Shown here: positions 27,513 through 35,770 of the stretch, piece by piece | Layout of the letters: each line of letters starts with the position of its first letter | Position numbering within the stretch: the stretch's first letter is position 1 | NCBI GenBank assembly: GCA_002786205.1 | Contig: PEQM01000010.1 | Coordinates: forward strand, 1 to 50,439 | DNA length: 50,439 bases | Source: Legionella sp. | GTDB taxonomy: Bacteria > Pseudomonadota > Gammaproteobacteria > Legionellales > Legionellaceae | Direction: 5' to 3' | Position numbers and translations under genes: made by a program | Notes under the pieces: model-generated | The model's input: only the letters and a program-made list of their open reading frames with translations | Told to the model about the DNA's origin: nothing | Database searches by the model: none

Positions 27513-29051
27513 ATGCGTAAATTGTGCTTTATTTTGGGTGATCAACTAAGTGAATCACTGCCATCCCTGGCAGTCATTGATAAGCAAGATGATGTGGTTT
27601 TTCTTTGTGAAGTGCTAGAAGAGGCGACTTATGTTGCACATCACCCTAAAAAAATAGCATTTTTATTTTCAGCGATGCGTCATTTTGCCCGACGATTAAC
27701 AGATCTTGGTTATCGCGTTCGTTATACGAAATATGAAGATGCTGGCAATACTGGCTCTTTTGAACAGGAATTACATCGAGTTATTCATGCAGAACAAAGC
27801 TCAGCGGTGCATGTTGTTCATCCTGGCGAGTGGCGTGTTCTGGAAAAACTGAACTTATTAAAACAACAATTGTTGATCCCGCTCATCATTCATGAAGACA
27901 CTCGATTTTTATGCTCCTCAGGCGAGTTCAGGGCCTGGGCAAAGAATAAAAAGCAATTGCGGATGGAATATTTTTACCGCATGATGCGGCAAAAGCATAG
28001 CCTTCTTATGGATGATCGAGGTAAGCCGGTAGGTGGTGTTTGGAACTACGATAAGCAAAATCGAAAAAATGCAAATCACATCAAAGCATTTCCTTCGCGG
28101 TTGGTGCATCCTGTAGATGAATTGACTGTTGAGGTTTTAGACTTGGTAGAAAAGAGGTTTTCTACTCATTTTGGCCAATTAAAGCCTTTTGATTTTGCCG
28201 TGACGCGCGAGCAGGCTCTTGCTGAGGCGAGTCATTTTATTGAGCATTGTCTCATGTATTTTGGCGATTATCAGGATGCCATGCGATCGAATGAAGCCAA
28301 TTTATATCATGCTAAATTGTCTTTTTATCTTAATGCAGGCTTGCTTTTGCCCTTAGAATTATGCCGTATGGCAGAGGAAGCGTTTAAACAAAACAAAGCG
28401 CCTTTAAATGCGGTAGAAGGATTTATTCGTCAATTATTAGGATGGCGAGAATACGTACGAGGTATTTATTGGCTGTTGATGCCTGAGTACGCGGACAGAA
28501 ATTATTTGAATGCATCAAAGCCGTTGCCTGGATTATATTGGGGCCAAGACACGCAGATGTTTTGCATGAAAGAGGTGGTGAGGCAGACCGCAGTTGAAGC
28601 GTACTCTCATCATATTCAACGCTTGATGATTACCGGTAATTTTGCGCTTTTGGCAGGACTTGATCCCAAGGAAGTATGCGAGTGGTATCTGGCTGTTTAT
28701 GCGGATGCGTACGAGTGGGTTGAATTACCTAATACATTAGGGATGGCGCTGTATGGCGACGGGGGCGTGATGGCGAGTAAGCCCTATGCCGCAAGCGGGA
28801 AATACATTCAAAAGATGAGTAACTTTTGTGCATCTTGCGTTTATAATCCCGCTGATGTAGTTGGCGAAAAGGCATGTCCTTTTAATTCGCTTTATTGGAA
28901 TTTTATGGCTCAACACCAGGATAAGCTGAAAAACAATCCGCGCCTTCATTATACCTATCTTAACTGGGATAAAATGGGTGAGGAAAAGAAAAAAGCCATT
29001 CTTTCCAAGGCGGCGATGGTGCTGGCTGATATAGACAAAAACCTCATCTAA
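27513..29051 (+). CDS. Iron-sulfur photolyase/cryptochrome (FeS-BCP, CryPro, PhrB-like)
   Basis: This 512-residue protein belongs to the deoxyribodipyrimidine photolyase-related group that repairs (6-4) photoproducts with FAD and a ribolumazine antenna. The N-terminal alpha/beta domain starts LCFILGDQLSESL. The helical FAD domain has EGFIRQLLGWREYVRGIYW, HIQRLMITGNFALLAG and MALYGDGGVMASKPY. The four cluster cysteines are Cys351 (MFCMKE), Cys439 and Cys442 (NFCASC) and Cys455 (KACPF), the same spacing as in Agrobacterium PhrB. Full length suggests an active enzyme. It follows the SDR gene closely and converges on DUF2177, which lies 6 nt beyond its stop. Confidence 0.93.
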   Translation: MRKLCFILGDQLSESLPSLAVIDKQDDVVFLCEVLEEATYVAHHPKKIAFLFSAMRHFARRLTDLGYRVRYTKYEDAGNTGSFEQELHRVIHAEQSSAVHVVHPGEWRVLEKLNLLKQQLLIPLIIHEDTRFLCSSGEFRAWAKNKKQLRMEYFYRMMRQKHSLLMDDRGKPVGGVWNYDKQNRKNANHIKAFPSRLVHPVDELTVEVLDLVEKRFSTHFGQLKPFDFAVTREQALAEASHFIEHCLMYFGDYQDAMRSNEANLYHAKLSFYLNAGLLLPLELCRMAEEAFKQNKAPLNAVEGFIRQLLGWREYVRGIYWLLMPEYADRNYLNASKPLPGLYWGQDTQMFCMKEVVRQTAVEAYSHHIQRLMITGNFALLAGLDPKEVCEWYLAVYADAYEWVELPNTLGMALYGDGGVMASKPYAASGKYIQKMSNFCASCVYNPADVVGEKACPFNSLYWNFMAQHQDKLKNNPRLHYTYLNWDKMGEEKKKAILSKAAMVLADIDKNLI

Positions 29052-29057
29052 TGGACT

Positions 29058-29471
29058 CTATTTTAAATGATGACCCAAATAACAGGTTATAAAAGAGCTC
29101 CAGGAGCAAAGAACTATACCCCAGAGCCAATCCAGTAGCCCCATAGCGATAGGGAAATCTTTAAAAATAGCAAGACAGGTGAAGTCGTAAACGCCATAGA
29201 TGATCGCGCCTAGAGCTGCGCCGTAACAAGCAGCCCAAAAAGAAGAGTCGTGAGCTAAAGGAATGACGAATACGATAATGCTTAAGGCAAACAATAGATA
29301 CACCATCAGTGTTGCCCACCAAAGTGGTTTTAAATGACCATCCACAAGGTTTAACCAGGGCGCATAATGCTGAAAATACAGCCCCTTGGCAATAAAGCCT
29401 AGCCAAAGCATATCAGTAGCAATAAATACTACAAAGGCAATGAAAAATAGTTTTAATGACAGTCCATTCAT
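29058..29471 (-). CDS. DUF2177 membrane protein
   Basis: This 137-residue protein has four hydrophobic segments and the DUF2177 features FIATDMLWLGFIAKGLY near the start and GAIIYGVYDFTCLAIFKDFP towards the end. The biochemical role is unknown. The family is commonly found near FeS photolyases, DUF1295 and lipid-modifying genes in light- or singlet-oxygen-induced clusters, and it lies directly next to the photolyase gene here, in convergent orientation. Confidence 0.85.
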   Translation of the reverse strand: MNGLSLKLFFIAFVVFIATDMLWLGFIAKGLYFQHYAPWLNLVDGHLKPLWWATLMVYLLFALSIIVFVIPLAHDSSFWAACYGAALGAIIYGVYDFTCLAIFKDFPIAMGLLDWLWGIVLCSWSSFITCYLGHHLK

Positions 29472-29550
29472 TATTTGTCCTTATGGCTTTTTTATAACAT
29501 TCTGCAATCAGTGTAAATTTTATCTTGGGATATGTAAATTTAAAATTCAG

Positions 29551-30402
29551 TCAATATTTTAATTTATCCATGATAAAAAATTCCAAAGATTCAATCGCTG
29601 TATTTTTATTTTCTTTCTTTATTAAAGAGATATGTACGTCTTTTAAAGAGGGGAGAAAAAACTCATCCAGCCTATCGAGATAAGTAGGGATCATACTACG
29701 CTGTATTGCCGTAATTCCAAGACCTGCACGTACTGCTGCCATTTTACCTGCATAACTAGGGCTACTAAATGCCAGGCGCCATTTTAGCTGATGTTGATTG
29801 AGTGACTCAATGACATTGCCTCGGTAAACGCAAGGCGTGGGTGACAGAATGAGTGGAATTATTGCCTTGTCATGAAGTGTTGGTAGCAGTTCTTTTTTAC
29901 CAACCCATTCAACAGGCTCATTCCATACATTTACCCCTTCGGAAAGTTGATTTTTTTCATTTGTTTTTATCAAAATCAAATCAAATTCATCCTGGTTGAA
30001 CCGCTTGATTAAATTCAAGGTTAAGTCACATTCCACATTGAGCATGACCCTGGGATGGAGCCTTGAAAATTCAACCAAGACATCTGAAAGCATCATCGAT
30101 GCAAAATCTTCGGGAAGACCAAAACGAAGTTCTCCTTGCAGCTCTGGTGTTTTAAACCGATCAAGTGACTCGCGATGCAATTCATAAATTCGTTTGGCAT
30201 AGCTTAAAAAAAGCTCTCCATCGGGTGTTAAAGCCAAGTCTCGTCCACGAACAATTAATTGTTTTTCAACTAAATTTTCTAGTTTAGCGATTTGCTGGCT
30301 GATGGCTGATTGTGTGCGACCGACACGTGATGCGGCTTTAGTAAAACTTTGTGTTTCCGCCACGGCTAAAAAGCACTGTAAGGCTATTGTATCTAGTGAC
30401 AT
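29551..30402 (-). CDS. LysR-type transcriptional regulator
   Basis: This is a 283-residue LysR protein. The winged helix-turn-helix spans residues 4-63: CFLAVAETQSFTKAASRVGRTQSAISQQIAKLE. The effector domain follows, with ELRFGLPEDFA and VRAGLGITAIQRSM. Its divergent arrangement with the DAB operon, 88 nt apart, is the classical LysR layout and suggests it controls that operon and itself. In autotrophs related regulators (CbbR, CcmR) control carbon-concentrating genes, but the sequence alone does not give the ligand. TSD: none; no unusual start. Confidence 0.9.
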   Translation of the reverse strand: MSLDTIALQCFLAVAETQSFTKAASRVGRTQSAISQQIAKLENLVEKQLIVRGRDLALTPDGELFLSYAKRIYELHRESLDRFKTPELQGELRFGLPEDFASMMLSDVLVEFSRLHPRVMLNVECDLTLNLIKRFNQDEFDLILIKTNEKNQLSEGVNVWNEPVEWVGKKELLPTLHDKAIIPLILSPTPCVYRGNVIESLNQHQLKWRLAFSSPSYAGKMAAVRAGLGITAIQRSMIPTYLDRLDEFFLPSLKDVHISLIKKENKNTAIESLEFFIMDKLKY

Positions 30403-30490
30403 TAGAATTCCTAATGGTAAATATAAATATTTTTAATTTCACTTATATCAGTATATCTAATATATTTTTATTGTAGCAAAACAATTTCTA
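30403..30490. promoter_or_regulatory. Divergent control region of LysR gene and DAB operon
   Basis: This 88-nt AT-rich gap separates the two divergent genes. It must hold both promoters and any LysR site. Several overlapping AT-rich dyads such as TAAATATAAATATTTTTA are visible, but I cannot single out one T-N11-A operator. AGCAAAACAATTT precedes the dabB start and has no clear Shine-Dalgarno. Confidence 0.45.
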
Positions 30491-32020
30491 ATGGGGAATG
30501 ATGTGAATCAAATAGTTCTATTTTTTTTATGTGGCATGCTGGTCTGTCCAGTCAGTTCGCTGGTCTTGAATTTTGTTTTAGCTTCTCGGCCAATGATGGC
30601 AGCGCGCTGGGCGGGTTATAGTATTGGATTAGGATTCTTGATGGGGGTGGGATTACTTTCTTATTTGTCTTTAGCGCAGGATTCTACAATTTACTGGTTA
30701 ATAAACCTTAATACACTGAACCTGTTATTATGCAACCTGGTGTTATTAGTAAGTTTTGTTGTGCATCGTTTTTCATTAAGGTACATGCATGGAGACAGGC
30801 TCTACAGACGCTTTTTTCTTCTTTTAGCCATGCTAACCCTAACCGCCACGCTTATGGTTCTTGCGGATAATTTATTTTTATTTTGGGGTGTTTGGTCTTT
30901 GTCTAATGTATTTCTTGTGTTGTTGATGATGCATAAGAAAAAATGGGCGGCTTCTAAGAACGCAGGTCTTTTAGCCTTTCAGACCTTGTCGATAGGAAGT
31001 GTGTGTTTGTTAATCGCTTTCATTATGTTAACTGTCACCTACTCAAGCAGTTCTATTTTGACCCTGACTCAGCAAGCCAAGCCTGGCAACTTGTCTTTAC
31101 TTGCATTTGCAATGGGTTTCATCTTGCTTGCTGCATTGGCGCAATCTGGATTGTTTCCTTTTCATCGATGGCTTATCAGCTCTTTGAATTCGCCTACTCC
31201 AGTCTCCGCTTTGATGCATGCAGGGCTGGTTAATGGTGGAGGAATTCTTATTGTCAAATTTGCACCATTAATGAGGTGTTATCCAGAGTTATTAACTTTA
31301 TTGTTCGTAGTGGGTTCTATCTCGGCATTACTGGGTACGGTCTGGAAGTTAATGCAGCATGACATTAAGAGAATGTTGGCCTGTTCTACCATGGCACAAA
31401 TGGGCTTTATGATGATGCAATGTGGCGTGGGTTTATTTTCTGCGGCCATAGCGCATCTGTGTTGGCATGGACTTTTTAAGGCTTATCTTTTTTTAAGTTC
31501 GGGCTCTGCGGTGCAACAAAAAAAAGCAGACACTGGTTCTTTAAAAGCTTCTCCAATGCTGCTCATTATCTCTCTTGCCGGTGGTGTAGTGGCGATGATT
31601 TCATTTGCATTCGTAACGAACAAGTCAATTTCGGTGTATGAGGCAAGTGGCTTTGTTCTTTTTTTTGCTTTTATTGCTGGCGCACAACTGATGCTGACCT
31701 GGATTCGTGCTCAGCAGACGGTATTAAGTATCGTCTCTGGTGTTGTTCTTGCTCTGCTTTCAGGGCTTATGTATGGCGCAAGTATTCAATTGATTCAGTG
31801 GTTAATTCCAAGTGTAGCAACATCAGAAGCGCTTCATTTATCAATAATACATTGGGTAATAATGGCTTTTTTTGGTGCCTTGTGGGTTGGGTTTAATCTA
31901 GGCGGATATCAAGCAATAAGCCAATCAAAGCTGGGCTGCTGGCTTTATGTGACCTTGTTCAACTCAGGCCAGCCTGCCAGAAAAACGGTGACTGCGTTAC
32001 GAAACGATTACAACTGCTAA
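30491..32020 (+). CDS. dabB: DabB: NuoL/antiporter-like subunit of inorganic carbon pump
   Basis: This 509-residue polytopic membrane protein belongs to the proton-translocating NuoL/MrpA antiporter family. The diagnostic stretch is AQSGLFPFHRWLISSLNSPTPVSALMHAGLVNGGGILIVKF, with the key Lys/His region, followed by GTVWKLMQHDIKRMLACSTMAQMGFM. It shows about 13 membrane segments. In DAB systems (DabA plus DabB) it is thought to use the proton gradient to power DabA. The ATG at 30491 lacks a ribosome binding site; the GTG at 30503, with GGGGA just upstream, is an alternative start. It is the first gene of the operon, 18 nt before dabA. Confidence 0.88.
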   Translation: MGNDVNQIVLFFLCGMLVCPVSSLVLNFVLASRPMMAARWAGYSIGLGFLMGVGLLSYLSLAQDSTIYWLINLNTLNLLLCNLVLLVSFVVHRFSLRYMHGDRLYRRFFLLLAMLTLTATLMVLADNLFLFWGVWSLSNVFLVLLMMHKKKWAASKNAGLLAFQTLSIGSVCLLIAFIMLTVTYSSSSILTLTQQAKPGNLSLLAFAMGFILLAALAQSGLFPFHRWLISSLNSPTPVSALMHAGLVNGGGILIVKFAPLMRCYPELLTLLFVVGSISALLGTVWKLMQHDIKRMLACSTMAQMGFMMMQCGVGLFSAAIAHLCWHGLFKAYLFLSSGSAVQQKKADTGSLKASPMLLIISLAGGVVAMISFAFVTNKSISVYEASGFVLFFAFIAGAQLMLTWIRAQQTVLSIVSGVVLALLSGLMYGASIQLIQWLIPSVATSEALHLSIIHWVIMAFFGALWVGFNLGGYQAISQSKLGCWLYVTLFNSGQPARKTVTALRNDYNC

Positions 32021-32038
32021 ACGTATTGAGGAGTATTT

Positions 32039-34324
32039 ATGACTAGTGCAAAACGGTTAACAAAAGATTCAATAAAATCTGGGGTTAAAAATGAAGGCAA
32101 GACCTGTCATGCTGGAAAAAGAAAAGATCTTGAATTACACGCCTTAGTGCATAATGCTGCCAAATGCATCGCCCCGGTGTGGCCACTTGAAACGTTTATT
32201 GCCTGTAATCCATTACAAGGGCTTGAAGCGCAAGCTTTTGAAGAGGCATTAGTTCATGGTGGTTTAAGGCGCATCGCCGCTAGGGATAGCCATGCACTTG
32301 AGGCGGTTAATCGGCAAATGATTAAATGGTGTGGTGGTTTTTTTGATGTAGGGCAAAGCAGTATTGCGATGCCTTATCGTGAACTGGGCTTTTATTATGG
32401 ATTTTTGAAATTAGCAGTTTTTGATAAGCAACTACATCATAATAAAAGAGCAGTAAAAAACTTTTTGCAGCAATTGCCTGACTCAGCAGAAGAAGCCATT
32501 AAAATTTGCTTGCAAAGACTTCATGTTGCAAGAGGACAAGAAGAAGCGTTTTTTGCTCAGACACTTGCTTATTTACCCGGCTGGGCAGGTTTTGTGAAAT
32601 GGAAAACAGACTGGCAGAATGCCAAAAAAGCAGAAAAAGTAAAAGTAACACTTATTGATTTTTTGGCAGTGCGCTTGGTGCTTACCTGCATTCTTTGGCC
32701 TGATGCATTTGGAGAACAACAAAGCAGCAACGACAGCTCTTTTGTTAACAAAGTATTGGTGCAATTAAAAAGCAACGAGGATACCTATCGACAAAAGTTG
32801 TTAAGTCTGCTTTTACCCGAGGCTAAAAAAGAAGTTGTGCCACTTTCTCGCAGGAATGCGCAATTGGTTTTTTGTATTGATGTGCGCTCAGAACCTTTTC
32901 GTCGCGCTATCGAGTCTTTAGGTCATTATGAAACTTTTGGTTTTGCCGGATTTTTTGGTCTTCCGGTGCGTATTAATGAGTTTGATACCAATAAAGACAA
33001 AGAATGCTGTCCTGTCTTATTAAAACCAAAATACGTTGTTAAAGAAACACCAGTTGTTGCTAATAAAGATGATTTTGAACGTTATCAGCGAGGTAAAAAG
33101 CTGATAAACAGCTGCAAAAATCTCTATACGCAACTTAAAAACAATGTATCGACACCCTTTGCTCTGGTTGAATCCTTAGGTCTTTGGTGCGGCCTGAGCA
33201 TGACTCTAAAATCTTTATCGCCTGAATTAAGTAGCCATTCAGGATCTGCATTTAAGCGCTGGTTAAAACCAGTACTTCCGACCAAGGTCGCATATGAGTT
33301 GTGTGAAACTGATGCAGAACAAGGCTTGTCTTTACAAGAGCAAATTAACTATGCCGAGACGGTCTTGCGTCTTATGGGGCTTACTGCTGATTTTGCAAAA
33401 CTCATTATTCTTTGTGGGCACGGCAGTACTACTGAAAATAATCCGTATGCTTCAGCTTTGGATTGCGGTGCTTGTGGTGGAAACCATGGGGGTATTAATG
33501 CCAGATTATTAGCCTCTATTCTTAACAAGCATGAAGTTCGTCAAGCTTTGGAAGAGTCAGGCATGCACATCCCCTTTGATACAGTATTTTATGGTGCATT
33601 GCATAATACTACTACTGACCACGTTGAACTCTACGATGAAGATGTAGCAAAACCGGTTTATCCAGAGCTGTTAAATCAGCTGCAAAACGATTTAACAGCG
33701 GCGCAGCTTCTAACCAATCAAGAGCGCGGCATTAAATTGCAAAGCACTAACGCTCATAAAGACCTTATCCGACGAAGCCTGGATTGGTCTGAAACACGAC
33801 CGGAATGGGGCTTGGCACGAAATGCTGCCTTCATTGTGGCACCTAGGTCTCTCACAAAAAATATTCCTCTTGATGGGCGTTGTTTCTTACATTCCTATTG
33901 CTTCGAACAAGACCATGATGGGGCACTGCTTGAGACGATTTTGACCGCACCCATGGTCGTGGCTGAATGGATAAATACTCAGTATTTATTTTCGACTCTG
34001 GATAATGTTGCTTTTGGCAGCGGGAGTAAAGTGACCCACAATGTAGTTGGGACTATTGGGGTGATGCAAGGTAATGGAAGTGATTTGATGCATGGGCTTC
34101 CCCTGCAATCGGTCATGAGCTCCGATGAGCATGCCTATCATGAACCACAGCGATTATTGACGGTTGTTTATGCACCTAAAGAAAAGGTTTCTCAACTGAT
34201 TGAAAAGCATGCTGTCTTAAAAACTTTATTTTTTAATCAATGGGTTCACTTGGTTGTTATCGATCCCATTAACCTATGTTGTTATCAGTTAAGCAAATCT
34301 GGTGAGTGGAATTTAGTAGAATAA
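32039..34324 (+). CDS. dabA: DabA: beta-carbonic-anhydrase-like subunit of inorganic carbon pump (DUF2309)
   Basis: DabA (UPF0753/DUF2309) works with DabB at the inner membrane, hydrating CO2 one way to trap bicarbonate in the cytosol. The 761-residue sequence starts its domain with APVWPLETFIACNPLQGLE. The carbonic-anhydrase-like site is complete: Cys279 and Asp281 in VFCIDVRSEPFRR, His461 in CGHGSTTENNPYAS and Cys476 in DCGACGGNHGG. The spacing (C-x-D, then H and C 15 apart) matches the Halothiobacillus enzyme (C351, D353, H524, C539). Near the C-terminus HDGALLETILTAPMVVAEWI, MQGNGSDLMHGLPLQSV and RLLTVVYAP complete the family pattern. It is expected to be active. GAGG lies 11 nt before the ATG. 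Confidence 0.94.
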   Translation: MTSAKRLTKDSIKSGVKNEGKTCHAGKRKDLELHALVHNAAKCIAPVWPLETFIACNPLQGLEAQAFEEALVHGGLRRIAARDSHALEAVNRQMIKWCGGFFDVGQSSIAMPYRELGFYYGFLKLAVFDKQLHHNKRAVKNFLQQLPDSAEEAIKICLQRLHVARGQEEAFFAQTLAYLPGWAGFVKWKTDWQNAKKAEKVKVTLIDFLAVRLVLTCILWPDAFGEQQSSNDSSFVNKVLVQLKSNEDTYRQKLLSLLLPEAKKEVVPLSRRNAQLVFCIDVRSEPFRRAIESLGHYETFGFAGFFGLPVRINEFDTNKDKECCPVLLKPKYVVKETPVVANKDDFERYQRGKKLINSCKNLYTQLKNNVSTPFALVESLGLWCGLSMTLKSLSPELSSHSGSAFKRWLKPVLPTKVAYELCETDAEQGLSLQEQINYAETVLRLMGLTADFAKLIILCGHGSTTENNPYASALDCGACGGNHGGINARLLASILNKHEVRQALEESGMHIPFDTVFYGALHNTTTDHVELYDEDVAKPVYPELLNQLQNDLTAAQLLTNQERGIKLQSTNAHKDLIRRSLDWSETRPEWGLARNAAFIVAPRSLTKNIPLDGRCFLHSYCFEQDHDGALLETILTAPMVVAEWINTQYLFSTLDNVAFGSGSKVTHNVVGTIGVMQGNGSDLMHGLPLQSVMSSDEHAYHEPQRLLTVVYAPKEKVSQLIEKHAVLKTLFFNQWVHLVVIDPINLCCYQLSKSGEWNLVE

Positions 34325-34340
34325 CAGTGAGGAGAAAAAA

Positions 34341-34706
34341 ATGAATGTGGTTAAAGTTCAAGAGCGAAAAGATGTTGGGATTAATTTACATCCAATGAAA
34401 AAAATTGAGATCATTGTTGCAGGAGAACATGAGCATCTGATTACATCGATGATGGATGAGGCATCAGTGACAGGATATACCTTGATACGAAACGTTTCTG
34501 GAAAAGGGCATCATGGCTTTCATGAAGGAAAAATGATGTTTAATGACAAAGCTTCATTGGTATTATTTATCGCAGTGGCACCTGAGGAAGTGATTGTAAC
34601 CTTAGCTTTGGGCATGAAAATGCTGTTTCAGAATGAGTCCGGAGTTATGTTTGTTTCTGATGTGTCGGTGGCAAGGCTTGATTATTTTCACATGATGAAT
34701 ACTTAA
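34341..34706 (+). CDS. PII-like regulatory protein of the DAB operon
   Basis: This 121-residue protein has a PII (GlnB)-like ferredoxin fold: strand KKIEIIVAGEHEHLITSMM, an exposed T-loop region with GKGHHGFHEGKMMFND, then LVLFIAVAPEEVIVTLALGM. It lacks the classical Tyr51 uridylylation loop, so it belongs with PII-like proteins such as those found next to bicarbonate transporters and carboxysomes. Three histidines in the loop could bind metal. A strong ribosome binding site (GAGGAG) precedes ATG 34341. An internal Met19 marks the usual start of the fold, so there is an N-terminal extension of 18 residues. It lies 16 nt after dabA and 2 nt before the next gene. Confidence 0.82.
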   Translation: MNVVKVQERKDVGINLHPMKKIEIIVAGEHEHLITSMMDEASVTGYTLIRNVSGKGHHGFHEGKMMFNDKASLVLFIAVAPEEVIVTLALGMKMLFQNESGVMFVSDVSVARLDYFHMMNT

Positions 34707-34708
34707 TC

Positions 34709-35542
34709 ATGTACTATAAAAATCAAAATGTCTTATTAGCCTCTAAACATGAAAAAGAGCAAGCAATGGCTAAACCTTTTCTGGACAGATTATCGTGCAC
34801 CTTGCGGGTGCGCGAGTTTGATACGGATCAGTTTGGTACATTTACTGGAGAGATTGCCCGAACTTTGAGTCCTTATGAAACCTGTCTTTTAAAGGCTAAA
34901 ACGGCAGCAAAACGCTATCATTATGACCTTGCTGTTGCCTCTGAAGGAAGTTTTGGTCCTCATCCTGCTTTTCCTTTTGTACCTGGTGCGCATGAGTTAA
35001 TGGTGTTTATTGATAGAAGGCATGATTGGATTATAGCCGAGCAGTGTATCAGTCAGAAAACGAATTATGCGATGTTGACGGTCAACAAAAATACAAAACT
35101 GGATGATTTTTTGACTCAAGTTCACTTTCCTTCTCATGCGCTTATTGTGCAATTGACCTCTAATAGCCATGTGTTGGCGAAGGGCGTCCATGATTTGGAT
35201 GCATTGACTTATTACCTTAAGCTTGGCTTTAAAACTGACAAAGAGCTTCTTTTAACAACCGACATGCGGGCCATGATGAATCCCACTCGAATGGCGGTAA
35301 TCGGTGAGTTGGCAGATAAATTAACGCAACGCATTAGCCGTCTTTGTATTCAATGTGAACGGCCAGGTTTTGGGTTTAAAACGACTAGAGGTGCATTAGC
35401 CTGTGCGTTGTGTGGTGCTCCTACCTCCTTTTACGAGGAAGAGGTTTGGGGGTGCATCGGTTGTGAACATCAAGAATACAAAAAGCGACAAGACGGTTTG
35501 TTAACCGCCGACCCTACCTATTGTGATAATTGTAATCCTTAG
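34709..35542 (+). CDS. DUF6671-like protein with C-terminal zinc ribbon
   Basis: This 277-residue protein is the last gene of the DAB operon, 2 nt after the PII-like gene. The N-terminal part (about 1-190) reads NQNVLLASKHEKEQAMAKPF, then RTLSPYETCLLKAKTAAK, YDLAVASEGSFGPHP and VPGAHELMVFIDRR. The C-terminal part (about 215-277) has CIQCERPGFG, ACALCGAPTSF, WGCIGCEHQEY and YCDNCNP: four CxxC knuckles, enough for two zinc ribbons. I place it in DUF6671 from memory. No signal peptide is present, so it is cytosolic. Its job is unknown. Position suggests a role with DabA/B, perhaps metal delivery to the DabA site, but that is speculation. Confidence 0.75.
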   Translation: MYYKNQNVLLASKHEKEQAMAKPFLDRLSCTLRVREFDTDQFGTFTGEIARTLSPYETCLLKAKTAAKRYHYDLAVASEGSFGPHPAFPFVPGAHELMVFIDRRHDWIIAEQCISQKTNYAMLTVNKNTKLDDFLTQVHFPSHALIVQLTSNSHVLAKGVHDLDALTYYLKLGFKTDKELLLTTDMRAMMNPTRMAVIGELADKLTQRISRLCIQCERPGFGFKTTRGALACALCGAPTSFYEEEVWGCIGCEHQEYKKRQDGLLTADPTYCDNCNP

Positions 35543-35770
35543 TGAGTAGCTATGGTTTAAGGTATTGTTGTTACTCATTGAATACGATGTCAATCTATCA
35601 ATGAAGAATGAATTGGTGAGGATTTTAGAGGGCCAGTTGATGTTATTATTCAACAATAGTCTTATTATCTGCGTTGCTGTCTTGTTCTGTTTTTTAAAGT
35701 TGATGGGATTCTTCTGCATCACATGATATATTTAATTTTTTAAATGTTCTTTGAAATGACGGAGTAGCTA

